Shown: piece after piece, positions 1 through 10,600 of the stretch
How the letters are laid out: each line of letters opens with the position of its first letter
How positions within the stretch are numbered: the stretch's first letter is position 1
Source: Rheinheimera sp. A13L
GTDB lineage: Bacteria > Pseudomonadota > Gammaproteobacteria > Enterobacterales > Alteromonadaceae
Direction: 5' to 3'
NCBI RefSeq assembly: GCF_000217935.1
Contig: NZ_AFHI01000007.1
Location: 1-64,000, forward strand
Length of the DNA stretch: 64,000 nt
Notes under the pieces: generated by a model
Databases searched by the model: none
What the model saw: the letters and a program-made list of their open reading frames with translations, nothing else
Told to the model about the DNA's origin: nothing
Program-made: the position numbers and the translations under genes

Positions 1-25
1 TTTTCCGGTAGCCCTCAGCGAGTTG

Positions 26-2047
26 TTATTTTCGGGTATGCAGTTTCATCCAGTCAAATACTTCGTTGTACCAGCGCTCTGCATTACGTGGTTTTAAGAT
101 CCAATGGTTTTCATCGGGGAAAATCACTAATTTGGATTCAATACCCTTACGTTGCAAGGTAGTAAAAGCGCTCAGGCCTTGTGCATAAGGCACACGATAG
201 TCTTTTAAACCGTGGATCACCAACATAGGTGTTTTCCAGTTATCGACAAAAGCTGCAGGATTAAATTTCTGATAATCACTGTCTTTGTTCCAGACCGGGC
301 CACCTAAATCATGTTCAGGGAACCATAACTCTTCAGTACTGCCGTAAAAGCTTGGCATATCAAATAACCCAGCATGATTGACTAAACATTTAAATGCTTC
401 CGGCCAGTTGCCAGCAATCCAGTTCATCATGTAGCCGCCGTAAGAAGCACCTAAAGCACAGGCATTATTGCCATCCAGCCATTTTTCTTTTTCAGTAATA
501 AAAGCCAGACCTTTTTGTAAATCAACCAATGGCTTACCCGCCCAATCACGGGCAATAGAATCAGTAAAAGCCTGGCCATAACCTGTAGAGCCGTGGAAGT
601 CGATCATCACCACACCATAACCCTGAGCTGCCCATAATTGAGCATTCCAGCGGTAGTTAAACATATTGCCAAAGCTGCCTTGCGGGCCACCATGCACAAT
701 AAAAGCAATTGGGTATTTCTGGCCTTCTTTGAAATTGACAGGTTTCATCCAGTAGCCATGCACTGTTTCGTCATTGGCGCCCGGAAAATTAAACTGGGCA
801 AACTGGGCGAACTGAATATCGGCCAGAGCGTCTTTATTGACCTGGGTTAAGGCCGTTGGCGCACCGGTTTCAGCTGTGATTTGGTAGATATCTGTTGGCT
901 TGTCCAAGCTGTGATTGGTAAAAATCAGCTTATTACCAGCCACATTTAAGTAACCCGCTGTACCGTCAGCATAGACTTTGCTGATATCACCAAAACTGGT
1001 GTTAATAGCAAAAATACCATGCTGACCCGTGTCCTGAGCTGTAACGTAAATAGTTCTGTTGTCTGGACCAAATTTATAAGTGCTGATCGATCTGTCCCAT
1101 TCAGGCGCCAGTTCTTTGCGTTGCCCTGTCACCATATCCAATAAGATCAGGCCAAAACGATCGGCTTCGTACACTGGTTTTTTCATGGCTAAATAGGCCA
1201 TAAAACGACCATCACTGGAAAAGGAAGGTTTGGCATCCCATGCTGCATTGTCGCGGGTTAAGTTAATCTTTTCGCCGCCATTGACCGACACCTGAAAAAT
1301 ATCAAAGTTGGTATGCCAGGCTTGGTCTACTCCGGGGATTTTAGCGCTGAACACCAGATTTTTACCGTCTGGCGTAAAAGACACTTCTTTGATACCGGCT
1401 ATATCTGTGTTCCATTCAGGCAATAAATCTTTCGCATCTGTGACTTTTTTGCCGTTTAAATCGCTGATATACAAATGGCTTCTGAATTCATCAGCCCAGG
1501 TATCCCAGTGGCGCACCATCAGTTGATCGTAGACCATAGCGCTGTCCTGCTGACCTGCTTTTACCTGCTTGGCTTCCACTGTACAGGATAAGGTTTCGCA
1601 GCCCGGCTTAGCGGCCATTTGCAGCACAATTTTGCTGTTGTCGGCTGAAACTAAAAAACCATCGACATCCAGTGGTAAATCTGTGATTTGTTGTGCTTCA
1701 CCACCTGTCATCGGCAAACGCCAAACCTGAGAACTGCCAGAGCGGCCCGCCAGAAAATACAAGGCGCTGCCATCTTTGCTCCAGGCCACAGAGTGCTCTT
1801 TGTCCTCATTGTGGGTTAAACGACTGACTTTGTTGTTTTGCTGTAAGTCGATTAAATACAGATCTGCGCTGCTATCCGCAGGAGCCAGACCACCATTTTG
1901 TTGCCCATACACCAGATAACGGCCATCGGGGGAGACAACGACATCGTAGATTTTGTTTAATTTGTTCAGGTGTTCAATGGTCAGCGGGGTTTTAGCGACG
2001 GCGGCACTGCTGAGTAATGCAGTGGCGAGAAAGATCCAGGCTTTCAT
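26..2047 (-). CDS. Exported S9 family prolyl oligopeptidase-type peptidase
   Basis: This 673-residue serine peptidase belongs to family S9 (dipeptidyl aminopeptidase/acylaminoacyl peptidase type) and probably cleaves short peptides in the periplasm. An N-terminal signal peptide (MKAWIFLATALLSSAAVAK) precedes a beta-propeller of WD40-like repeats such as SPDGRYLVYG and FTPDGKNLVF. The C-terminal alpha/beta hydrolase domain holds the triad: Ser534 in GASYGG, Asp616 in GLKDYRVP and His648 in ENHW. Length is normal for the family. It lies downstream of the fumarase gene on the same strand, but a strong terminator separates them, so it is probably transcribed alone. The physiological substrate cannot be told from sequence. 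Confidence 0.93.
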   Translation of the reverse strand: MKAWIFLATALLSSAAVAKTPLTIEHLNKLNKIYDVVVSPDGRYLVYGQQNGGLAPADSSADLYLIDLQQNNKVSRLTHNEDKEHSVAWSKDGSALYFLAGRSGSSQVWRLPMTGGEAQQITDLPLDVDGFLVSADNSKIVLQMAAKPGCETLSCTVEAKQVKAGQQDSAMVYDQLMVRHWDTWADEFRSHLYISDLNGKKVTDAKDLLPEWNTDIAGIKEVSFTPDGKNLVFSAKIPGVDQAWHTNFDIFQVSVNGGEKINLTRDNAAWDAKPSFSSDGRFMAYLAMKKPVYEADRFGLILLDMVTGQRKELAPEWDRSISTYKFGPDNRTIYVTAQDTGQHGIFAINTSFGDISKVYADGTAGYLNVAGNKLIFTNHSLDKPTDIYQITAETGAPTALTQVNKDALADIQFAQFAQFNFPGANDETVHGYWMKPVNFKEGQKYPIAFIVHGGPQGSFGNMFNYRWNAQLWAAQGYGVVMIDFHGSTGYGQAFTDSIARDWAGKPLVDLQKGLAFITEKEKWLDGNNACALGASYGGYMMNWIAGNWPEAFKCLVNHAGLFDMPSFYGSTEELWFPEHDLGGPVWNKDSDYQKFNPAAFVDNWKTPMLVIHGLKDYRVPYAQGLSAFTTLQRKGIESKLVIFPDENHWILKPRNAERWYNEVFDWMKLHTRK

Positions 2048-2062
2048 AATTTCTCCCAGTAG

Positions 2063-2087
2063 AAAAACGCCCTGTGGGTCAGGGCGT
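2063..2087 (-). terminator. Rho-independent terminator of the fumarase gene
   Basis: A perfect 8-bp stem (acgccctg 2067-2074, cagggcgt 2080-2087) with a 5-base loop is followed on the minus strand by a T run (AAAAA at 2063-2067 on the plus strand). It lies just after the fumarase stop and before the S9 peptidase start. Confidence 0.85.
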
Positions 2088-2109
2088 CGTTTTCATTATA
2101 ATTTTATAG

Positions 2110-3633
2110 TCAGGCGCTTTGGTCAAGCTCAGCAATCTTCACTTTCCAAATAGCAGGCCCTTGTTTATGCACGTTATTTCCCTGACTGTCAACCGCCACT
2201 GTCACAGGCATGTCTTCTACGTCAAACTCGTAAATAGCTTCCATACCCAAGTCGGCAAAGGCCACAACACGGGACTTTTTAATGGCTTTGGAGACTAAAT
2301 AAGCAGCCCCGCCTACCGCCATTAAATACACAGCTTTGTGCTCTTTAATGCTTTCAACAGTTTTGTCGCCCCGTTCTGACTTACCTATCATGCCAAGCAA
2401 ACCCATCTGGCCTAACATCATGTCAGTGAATTTATCCATACGGGTGGCCGTTGTTGGGCCTGCAGGGCCAACCACTTCTGAACCTACGGCATCGACAGGG
2501 CCAACGTAATAGATAAAGCGGTTTTTAAAGTCAACGCCTTCTGGCAGCGCTTCGCCTTTGGCCATCATATCTGCAATACGTTTATGCGCAGCATCGCGGC
2601 CCGTCAGCATTTTGCCGGACAACAATACAGTTTCACCAGCTTTCCATTCCAGCACATCGGCAGGAGTGACAGTATCTAAATTGACACGGCGCACATTGTT
2701 ACCCAGCTCCCAGGTCACTTCCGGCCAGTCTTCCAGCTTAGGAGGAGTGAGTACCGCAGGGCCTGAACCGTCTAAATGGAAATGCACGTGACGTGTGGCC
2801 GCACAGTTTGGGATCATCACTACAGGCTTAGATGCAGCGTGAGTGGCAACAGACTTAATTTTCACATCCACTACTGTGGTTAAACCACCTAAACCCTGAG
2901 CACCAATACCCAGTTTGTTCACTTTGTCGTACAGCTCAACCCGCAGTTTTTCGTCGGCCGTTTCAGCGCCTTTTTCCAGTAAGTCCTGAATATCCACAGG
3001 CTCCATCAAAGCTTCTTTGGCAAGCACCGCAGCTTTTTCAGCTGTACCACCAATACCTATGCCTAACATGCCTGGCGGACACCAGCCAGCACCCATTTTA
3101 GGCAGAGTTTCCAGCACCCACTCCACCACTGAGTCAGATGGGTTTAACATCACCATTTTGGTTTTGTTTTCAGAGCCACCACCTTTGGCAGCAATAGCCA
3201 CTTCAACATGGTGACCTGCAATCATATCGATATGCACCACTGAAGGTGTGTTGTCCTGAGTATTTTTACGGGCACCTGCAGGGTCAGCCACAATGGAGGC
3301 GCGCAGCGGATTATGTGGGTTCAGATAAGCACGGCGTGTGCCTTCATCGACCATTTGCTGCACTGTCATATCGGTTTTATCCCATTTGACGTCCATACCA
3401 ATTTTGACAAAACAGGTGACAATACCAGTGTCCTGACAAATAGGTCTGTTGCCTTCAGCCGACATACGGGAGTTGATCAGAATTTGGGCTATGGCGTCTT
3501 TGGCGGCCTGGTTTTGTTCTTTGTGATAGGCCTTTTCTAAAGCCTGGACAAAATCCAGCGGATGATAAAAAGAGATGTACTGCAACGCATCTTCAATGCT
3601 GTCGATAAAGTCTTGCTGGCGAATTACCGTCAT
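2110..3633 (-). CDS. fumA: Fumarate hydratase, class I (iron-sulfur)
   Basis: This is the TCA-cycle enzyme interconverting fumarate and L-malate, in the oxygen-sensitive [4Fe-4S] class I form. The 507 residues contain the fused alpha domain (about 1-290) and beta domain (about 310-500). Three cluster cysteines are visible: Cys66 in ICQDTG, Cys185 in GWCPPG and Cys277 in PNCAATRH. The beta domain shows GPTTATRMD and VGGAAYL. E. coli FumA/FumB are somewhat longer (548 residues), so the A-versus-B label is arbitrary; fumA is used for class I. It appears monocistronic, with a terminator after it and a divergent promoter region shared with pabB. Confidence 0.95.
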   Translation of the reverse strand: MTVIRQQDFIDSIEDALQYISFYHPLDFVQALEKAYHKEQNQAAKDAIAQILINSRMSAEGNRPICQDTGIVTCFVKIGMDVKWDKTDMTVQQMVDEGTRRAYLNPHNPLRASIVADPAGARKNTQDNTPSVVHIDMIAGHHVEVAIAAKGGGSENKTKMVMLNPSDSVVEWVLETLPKMGAGWCPPGMLGIGIGGTAEKAAVLAKEALMEPVDIQDLLEKGAETADEKLRVELYDKVNKLGIGAQGLGGLTTVVDVKIKSVATHAASKPVVMIPNCAATRHVHFHLDGSGPAVLTPPKLEDWPEVTWELGNNVRRVNLDTVTPADVLEWKAGETVLLSGKMLTGRDAAHKRIADMMAKGEALPEGVDFKNRFIYYVGPVDAVGSEVVGPAGPTTATRMDKFTDMMLGQMGLLGMIGKSERGDKTVESIKEHKAVYLMAVGGAAYLVSKAIKKSRVVAFADLGMEAIYEFDVEDMPVTVAVDSQGNNVHKQGPAIWKVKIAELDQSA

Positions 3634-3829
3634 AGTCTGCTTGCCCTTTTACGAATTGCTTATTGGGAATATGTTTAAATGTAAGCCCTCTGTCTGTTCT
3701 GCATTCAGGCCAGACGGCTTTTCCTGTATTCATAATGTCAGTTGGGCTGATATGATACAGCGCAACAGATCCAGCGGCTAGTCAACAAGCGTATTTTTGC
3801 CGGAATTAGCCCGTTTTATGAGACAACTT

Positions 3830-5236
3830 ATGTCACAGTTTTTAAAGTTAGATGCCAAAGCACCGCATCTGTTGGACTATTTTTCAGCTATAGCAGCAGA
3901 ACCCTGGGCCATGCTGCTCGACTCAGCTGCCAGCAGCCACGTCAATAGCCGCTTTGATATTCTGGTGGCTCGTCCTGTTGCCACTTTAGTGTTTCAACGG
4001 GGTGAATTAACCCAAACCGAACAAGGCCAAAGCCAATTGCTGCAAATGGACCCTTTTGGCGCTTTGCAGCACCTGATCAGCAGTTATTTTCCGGATAAAC
4101 CAGAGTGTTCAGATCATACTGATTTACCTTTTGTCGGTGGTGCTTTAGGTTATTTTTCCTATGATTTAGGCACTGTGATTGAACCCGTACCACAAGCCGC
4201 AGATGCGGGTGCTTTGCTGCCGGATATGGCGGTGGGTATTTATCTGTGGGCTATTATTCTGGATAAACAACAGCAGCAGCTTTGGTATGTGGACTATCGT
4301 GGCAATGCGGCAACTCACTGGGCAGAAACTGCTCTGTTGTTTCACACCGCAGCAACCAGCAGCACCTTTGAACTCACCTCTGACTGGCAAGCCAATATGG
4401 ATAAGGCCAGCTACAGCCAAAAGTTTGATCAGGTGCAAAACTATCTGCAAAGCGGCGACTGCTACCAGATTAATTTAGCCCAGCGTTTTGCAGCCAGTTA
4501 CAAAGGCGATGAATGGCAGGCTTATTTAACGCTTCGCAGCAAAAATGCCGCACCTTTTTCAGCCTTTTTGCGTTTGCCCCAAGGCGCTGTTTTAAGTCTG
4601 TCGCCTGAGCGTTTTTTACAACTCAAAAACGGACAAGTGGAAACCAAACCTATTAAAGGCACCAGACCTCGTTTTGCAGACCCGGCGCTTGACGAGCAAA
4701 GTGCAGCACAGCTGCAAGCCTCGCCAAAAGACAGAGCCGAAAATGTGATGATTGTCGATTTATTGCGTAATGATTTAGGTAAACATTGTGTGCCAGGCAC
4801 GGTCAAAGTGCCGGCTTTGTTTGCTATTGAATCCTTTCCGGCAGTACATCATCTGGTCAGTACCATCACAGGCAGCTTAAACCCCAATGCCGATGCCTGT
4901 GATTTATTGCGTGGCGCTTTTCCGGGCGGCTCTATTACCGGAGCACCTAAAGTACGGGCTATGCAAATTATTGCAGAGTTAGAACCTCATAGCCGCTCTG
5001 TGTATTGTGGCGCAGTGGGTTATATCAACAGCAACGGCGATATGGACACTAATATTGCCATCCGCACTTTAGTGATGGCACAAGGCCAGGCCTTTTGCTG
5101 GGCTGGCGGTGGCATAGTGGCTGACTCACAAGTCGATGCTGAATACGAAGAAACCTTTCATAAAGTAAATAAAATTTTGCCTTTGCTTGGCAATATAGAA
5201 CGCCCGCCTTTGATGGCAAGGACAATGGAAGACTAA
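3830..5236 (+). CDS. pabB: Aminodeoxychorismate synthase component I
   Basis: PabB converts chorismate to 4-amino-4-deoxychorismate with ammonia from the PabA glutaminase, for folate synthesis. The N-terminal domain has the PWAMLLDSA and SRFDI signatures. The chorismate-binding domain has the PIKGTRP lysine (Lys276 from this start), DRAENVMIVDLLRNDL, GSITGAPK and YCGAVGY. The frame is open from a TTG at 3797. I prefer the ATG at 3830, because GAGA lies six bases upstream and the catalytic lysine then falls near the E. coli position; the ATG at 3818 is also possible. nudL follows after four bases and sdaA after that, the same order as in E. coli. Confidence 0.93.
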   Translation: MSQFLKLDAKAPHLLDYFSAIAAEPWAMLLDSAASSHVNSRFDILVARPVATLVFQRGELTQTEQGQSQLLQMDPFGALQHLISSYFPDKPECSDHTDLPFVGGALGYFSYDLGTVIEPVPQAADAGALLPDMAVGIYLWAIILDKQQQQLWYVDYRGNAATHWAETALLFHTAATSSTFELTSDWQANMDKASYSQKFDQVQNYLQSGDCYQINLAQRFAASYKGDEWQAYLTLRSKNAAPFSAFLRLPQGAVLSLSPERFLQLKNGQVETKPIKGTRPRFADPALDEQSAAQLQASPKDRAENVMIVDLLRNDLGKHCVPGTVKVPALFAIESFPAVHHLVSTITGSLNPNADACDLLRGAFPGGSITGAPKVRAMQIIAELEPHSRSVYCGAVGYINSNGDMDTNIAIRTLVMAQGQAFCWAGGGIVADSQVDAEYEETFHKVNKILPLLGNIERPPLMARTMED

Positions 5237-5240
5237 CCAG

Positions 5241-5804
5241 ATGAACCGGCAGCAGTTTTTACAACGTTTTTTCCTGCAACCCGGCAAGCAATCTATTTTG
5301 CTACAGGTTGAAAAAAGCAGAGCTGCTGCTGTGTTAGTGGTCCTGCGCGAACACGAAGGTGAACTGCAACTGCTGCTGACGAAGCGCAGCTCTGATTTAC
5401 GGCATCACCCGGGCCAAATCAGTTTCCCCGGCGGCAAAATTGAAGCCAATGAAAGCAGCCGGCAAGCTGCTTTGCGTGAAACCCATGAGGAAACCGGCAT
5501 AGCACCGGAGCAACTGCAGCTGATTGGCCAGTTGCCCAGTTATGCCACTGGCACTGGTTTTTTAATTCAGCCCTGGATTGCTTTTTTAACCGAAGAAGTG
5601 GAGCTCAAATTACAGGCCTCTGAAGTAGATTCTGCCTTTTGGCTGCCAATGCCTTTTGTATTCGAGCCACAAAATACTCACAGTGAATACTTTGCTATGC
5701 ATGGCCAGTCTCATCTGGTGCATTTTATGCCCTACGGCCCCCACCTGATTTGGGGTGCTACAGCCGCTATCCTCTATTCCTTAAAACAACAGCTGCATTT
5801 TTAA
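5241..5804 (+). CDS. nudL: Nudix hydrolase, CoA pyrophosphatase type
   Basis: This is a 187-residue Nudix hydrolase of the NudL/YeaB family, whose members cleave coenzyme A or similar nucleoside diphosphate derivatives. The Nudix box is intact: GGKIEANE through REThEETGI, about residues 63-85. It is preceded by the family-specific LLTKRSSDLRHHPGQISFPG stretch. It starts four bases after the pabB stop and is almost certainly co-transcribed with it. No signal peptide is present, so it is cytoplasmic. The exact substrate is inferred from family and synteny, not shown by the sequence. Confidence 0.9.
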   Translation: MNRQQFLQRFFLQPGKQSILLQVEKSRAAAVLVVLREHEGELQLLLTKRSSDLRHHPGQISFPGGKIEANESSRQAALRETHEETGIAPEQLQLIGQLPSYATGTGFLIQPWIAFLTEEVELKLQASEVDSAFWLPMPFVFEPQNTHSEYFAMHGQSHLVHFMPYGPHLIWGATAAILYSLKQQLHF

Positions 5805-5808
5805 ACTC

Positions 5809-5878
5809 GTAGGGCGGGACAGCCTAATTGACATCGGATTGGAATTTGAGACGGGCGGGGACAAGCCCCGCCCCTACT
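5809..5878. repeat. REP-like nested GC-rich hairpin after nudL
   Basis: An inner perfect hairpin (gggcgggg 5853-5860, ccccgccc 5866-5873) sits inside a wider inverted pair (gtagggcggg 5809-5818 and ccgcccctac 5869-5878). There is no T run, so it is not a classic terminator. It may still stabilise or end the pabB-nudL transcript. A related gggcggg hairpin lies at 19073-19093. Confidence 0.55.
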
Positions 5879-6027
5879 ACGGCTGCGTGTCTCGCTGTAA
5901 TCAAATCAACACAGCACCGCAAGGAACTTTGCTGTAATAAGCACCGACCAGTTACAAGGTGAGTTACGAAATCCATCAGCTTCCGTTAGAATGGCGCCCA
6001 ATTCCTATAACTAAAAGCAGGATCCGA

Positions 6028-7407
6028 ATGATTATTAGTGCTTTTGATATGTTCAGTATTGGTATTGGCCCGTCCAGTTCTCACACAGTTGGCCCAATGC
6101 GTGCTGCCAAAAAATTCTGTGAAAACCTGCAAGCCATGGGCTTGTTTGATCAGGTCACCAGCGTGAAGGCTGAGCTGTTTGGCTCTTTAGGTCAAACAGG
6201 TATTGGTCACGGTACAGGCAAAGCTGTGATTTTAGGTTTATCCGGCTATTTACCAGAAAACATAGAACCTGATGCTATTCCTGGTTTATTGAAGAAAGTG
6301 GATGAAAGCCAGACTATACAGCTGGATCAGCAACGCTCTGTTGCCTTTCCACGGGAAGGCGCCATTGTATTTCACCGTCGAAAAACTTTAAAAGAACATT
6401 CCAACGGCATGGAACTGATAGCTTATGCGGGTCATGAAGTGCTGTTCAGCGAAATTTATTTTTCTATTGGTGGTGGCTTTATTGTAAAAGCCGAAGATTT
6501 TGCCAAAGAAAAAGAAGCCGCCAGTCAGTTTGCTGCTGACAATCCGCCACCTTTTCCTTTTGAAAGTGGCGCAGAGCTGATGAAGCTCTGTAAAGAAAAC
6601 GGCTTATCCATTGCTGGTTTGATGATGGAAAACGAGAAGGTCCTGCGTAGCGAACAACAAATTCAGGACGAGCTGGGTAAAATCTGGTCGACTATGTATG
6701 ACTGCGTGCAACGTGGCATTCGCACCGAAGGCATTTTACCGGGTGGCTTAAAAGTAAAACGCCGTGCCCCTGCCCTGCATAAACGTTTAATGGCGGAAAA
6801 AAGCTCGGATCCATTGCAAGTGATGGACTGGGTGAATTTATTCGCTTTAGCCGTCAATGAAGAAAATGCAGCTGGTGGCCGTGTAGTCACAGCCCCGACT
6901 AACGGTGCCGCTGGTATTATTCCGGCTGTATTGATGTATTACGATAAATACATTCAGCCTGTCACGCCGGATATCTACTGTCGTTATCTGTTAACTGCAG
7001 CAGCTATTGGTATTTTGTATAAAAAGAATGCCTCCATCTCCGGTGCCGAAGTCGGTTGTCAGGGCGAAGTGGGTGTAGCCTGTTCTATGGCGGCAGGCGC
7101 TTTAACTGAAATTTTAGGTGGCTCTGTTGACCATGTTGAAAACGCCGCTGAAATTGGCATGGAGCATAACTTAGGCTTAACTTGTGACCCTGTAGGTGGT
7201 TTAGTGCAGGTGCCTTGTATTGAACGTAACGCTATGGGCTCTATTAAAGCCATCAACGCGTCGCGTTTGGCTTTACGTGGTACGGGGGAACACAAGGTAT
7301 CGCTGGATAAAGTGATTAAAACCATGTGGGACACAGGCCGCGATATGCAAAGCAAATACAAAGAAACGTCGCGTGGTGGGTTAGCCGTCAACATCATCGA
7401 ATGTTAA
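6028..7407 (+). CDS. sdaA: L-serine ammonia-lyase, single-chain iron-sulfur type
   Basis: This enzyme deaminates L-serine to pyruvate and ammonia using a [4Fe-4S] cluster. The 459 residues align end to end with the E. coli SdaA pattern: [20 protein letters not shown] at the start, SIGGGFIV in the beta domain, and cluster-type cysteines in [22 protein letters not shown] and VPCIERNA in the alpha domain. The frame is open upstream to 5959. The ATG at 6028 is preferred because AGGA stands five bases before it and the protein then starts where the family does. The pabB-nudL-sdaA order is conserved with E. coli, but a 220-bp gap suggests its own promoter. Confidence 0.95.
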   Translation: MIISAFDMFSIGIGPSSSHTVGPMRAAKKFCENLQAMGLFDQVTSVKAELFGSLGQTGIGHGTGKAVILGLSGYLPENIEPDAIPGLLKKVDESQTIQLDQQRSVAFPREGAIVFHRRKTLKEHSNGMELIAYAGHEVLFSEIYFSIGGGFIVKAEDFAKEKEAASQFAADNPPPFPFESGAELMKLCKENGLSIAGLMMENEKVLRSEQQIQDELGKIWSTMYDCVQRGIRTEGILPGGLKVKRRAPALHKRLMAEKSSDPLQVMDWVNLFALAVNEENAAGGRVVTAPTNGAAGIIPAVLMYYDKYIQPVTPDIYCRYLLTAAAIGILYKKNASISGAEVGCQGEVGVACSMAAGALTEILGGSVDHVENAAEIGMEHNLGLTCDPVGGLVQVPCIERNAMGSIKAINASRLALRGTGEHKVSLDKVIKTMWDTGRDMQSKYKETSRGGLAVNIIEC

Positions 7408-7410
7408 ATC

Positions 7411-7590
7411 CCCTGCGTCCTTGAAGCCGCAGCGTTGTTGACTGCGCTACTCGCCCCAGTCACATGTTTTAGCGGATGAACTTTGCCTTCTGGCGAGCAT
7501 CCGCCTCAATCCTTAGACACATAGGACTACTATGCTCCTGGGGTCTCGCTCGCTTGTCGCCTAGCTGCAACATCAATTACTTTGGGGATT
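7411..7590 (-). repeat. Dispersed palindromic intergenic element, copy A (long-loop variant)
   Basis: On the minus strand this reads as the same element as at 14112, 21589 and 55649. It has an AAGTAATT-like left part, then CCCCAGGAGCATAGTAGTCC, then GGGGCGAG..CGCAGTCAACAACGCTG and CTTCAAG. The central loop is expanded by about 50 bp and carries its own small hairpin (gcggatg, gcatccgc). It begins four bases after the sdaA stop. Confidence 0.8.
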
Positions 7591-7632
7591 ACCCTGCGTT
7601 CTTGAAGCCGCAGCTTCGTTGACTACATGCTC
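7590..7632 (-). repeat. Truncated second copy of the dispersed element
   Basis: The stretch taccctgcgttcttgaagcc followed by a cagcttcgttgacta-type segment repeats the first 40 or so bases of copy A (7411 onward). It is directly adjacent and in the same orientation, then stops. It looks like a tandem remnant. Confidence 0.7.
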
Positions 7633-7635
7633 CAT

Positions 7636-7663
7636 AAAAAAACCGCCTCCCGGCGTTTTTTTT
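7636..7663. terminator. Bidirectional terminator between sdaA and the RND operon
   Basis: A CGCC/GGCG stem is flanked by seven A on one side and eight T on the other, so it can act on both strands. It serves the RND pump operon on the minus strand and can catch read-through from sdaA. Confidence 0.8.
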
Positions 7664-7675
7664 GTCTTGTCACTA

Positions 7676-10600
7676 TCACTTTTGCAGTGGTAACTCATCG
7701 GTTGGATACGTAGTCTCTTCAGAGCTTTTACTTCTGAACAAGCCTAAAAAGTCATCTAATATCACATACAACGATGGGATCAGCAGTAAGGTGATCACAG
7801 TCGCAAACAATATACCGTAGGCCAAAGACACGGCCATAGGCACTACAATTTGCGCCTGTAAGCTTTTTTCCAGCACTATAGGGGCCAGACCTAAGAAGGT
7901 TGTCACAGAGGTCAGCATAATAGGCCGAAAACGTCTGGTACCTGCCCCTACGACCGCTTCTTTTAATGGCATACCCTCACGGCGTGATTGATTGACAAAA
8001 TCGACCATCACCAGTGAGTCGTTCACCACTACACCCGCCAAAGCAATCAAACCAAATAAGGACATAATGCTGACACTTAAGCCCAGCAGCATATGGCCTA
8101 AGATGGCGCCAATTAAACCAAAAGGGATCACCGACATAATGATCAATGGCTGAGTGTAGGATTTCAGCGGTATGGCCAGCAGCGCATAAATCACAAATAA
8201 CGCCAACAGGAAACCCATGGCAAGATCAACCATTGCATCGGCTTCTTCCAGGCTAGCCCCTTCCAGCGCGGTTTCAATACCGTATTTTTGCGCAAGTTGT
8301 GGCAGTACTTTCTCCTGCAACTCTTTGGTGATTTTCATCGGCTCAGCCAGGGCTTTATCCACTGAAGCACTGATGGTGACAGAACGTTCGCCATCGACCC
8401 TGTTAATCGCCGAATAGCTTGGTTGTGCTTTGTATTCGGCCACCTGAGAAAATGGAACCTCGGCACCGGACGCAGTGCGTATTTTCATATTCTCCAGATT
8501 GCCTACAGAGCGGCGTTCTTCTTTTGGATAACGCACCATCACTTTCACTTCTTCGCCGTCGCGCTGAATACGCTGCGCTTCAGCACCATAAAAGCCCTGA
8601 CGCACTTGTGTGGCTAAGTCGGATAAATTAATACCCAAAGCTTCAGCCTGAGGTTTGATTTTCAGTACTATTTCATCGTTACCGCCACTGATGCTGTCTT
8701 CGATATCAAAAACGCCCTGATATTCCAGCATGGCAGCTTTGAGCTCTTCAGTGGCTAAACGTAACTGTTCCAGTTCCTTACTTTTCAGTTGGAATGAAAT
8801 ATCACCACCGCCACCACCACTGGTTGACGAGAAAATCTGCAGTGTTTTGACCCCGGCGATTTCCGGTATTTGCTCACGCCACAAGCGCACAAATTCATTG
8901 GCATCAATGTTGCGGCCTTCGCTTTTTGCCAGCTCAATCACAAAACGGCCACTGGTGTCCGACTGAGTAAAGGTTAAGCGGTGTTTTACCAACCCTTCTT
9001 CACCTGAAGCAATGATCTGCTCGTTGGTTTTCACCAAAGCGCTTTCCAGTTGCTGCATGGCCTGCACTGTCGCTTTGCCGGATGAGCCTTCCATCATGGT
9101 TAAATTGGCGTTGATAAAGTCGCTTGGAATATCTGGTAAAAATACCCAGCGTACATGGCCTCCGGCCACCAAACCTATAGTTAACAACAACATTGCAAAG
9201 AAACTGGTGGCAGTGATATAACGGTATTCAATACAGCATTCAATAGCGCGTTTATAGCGGCCATAAACAAAACGGTCGGTCGCTCCCGAGACTTTTAGAC
9301 GAACAAACTTTAAACCGTTACTACAGGCCCTGCCCATGCCATAAAACAGGCCTTTGCGCTGCTGGTCCCAGGGCTTGTCGTCCATCGCTATTAAATGCGC
9401 TGGTAAAATAAGCTTGGATTCCACCATAGAAAAAACTAAACATAAGATCACCACCCAGGCAATAGACTCCCAGATGGGGCCCTGAGGTCCACCGACCATC
9501 AACATGGGGATAAAAGCAGCTATAGTAGTCATGACACCAAAAGTAGCAGGCATGGCCACCCGTTGGGCGCCACGGATCACGGTTTCAGCCGACTTGCCAT
9601 ATTTTTCAATTTCGGTGTAGGCACTCTCCCCTATGATAATGGCATCATCGACCAGAATACCCAGCACAAGAATAAAACCAAACAAACTGATCATATTAAT
9701 AGAGACATTAAACATCTCTAATGGCATCAGCGCTATGGTGCCGAGGAAACACACCGGAATACCGACCATCACCCAAAAGGCGACACGGAACTCAAGGAAT
9801 AAAGTTAAGCTGATCAGCACCAATAAGGCACCAATCAGCATATTGTCGGTCATCAGATCAAGGCGGCCTTGCAGGTAATAACTGGAATCACCCCAGTAAT
9901 CGATTTCCATACTGTCGGGCAAATCGGCTTTTTTCTTCTCCACATAGTTTTTTACTACAGCAGCAATTTTTAGGGTGTTGTCTTCACCCACAGCATCCAC
10001 TTTAATAGAGACCGAAGGTTTGCCATTAAAGGTAGAATAAGACTCCATCTCGACAAAACCATCTTTGACTTGTGCAATGTCGCCTAACAACAAACGGGTG
10101 CCGTCCGCTCTGTTAATCAAGACGATGTCGGCAAAATCCTGCTGACGATAAGCCTGGCCTTTGGCACGCAATAAAATATTGCCGTTGTCGGCTTTAATAG
10201 AACCACCAGGCAGATCCACCGAACTGCCGCGTACAGCCGCCACCATTTGATCAAAGGTCAGGCCAAATTCACGTAATTTGTGCTCCGAGACTTCGATAGA
10301 TACTTCGTAATCCAAAGCTCCGACCACTTCCACCTTACTGACACCTGGCAGCTTTTTCAGCTCGTCCCGCACGTCTTTAGCAAATTCTTTCAAGCCACGC
10401 TGATCGGTATCACCATACACAGACAACCACAGCACATTACTTTGGAATTTAGTGTTGTACACCACAGGACGTTCGGTTTGCTCAGGAAAAGACGAGATGG
10501 AATCCACCTGCATCTTAATTTCGTTCATCAGAGTCTGAATGTCATAACCGGACTGAATTTCTACTTGAACTGTCGCTAAACCTTCCACAGCGTTAGAGCG

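Noticed and set aside
3797-3829. TTG start for pabB
   Set aside because: No ribosome site was seen, and later ATG codons give the usual family length.
5959-6027. Upstream extension of sdaA
   Set aside because: The 23 extra residues do not match the family, and ATG 6028 has a proper ribosome site.
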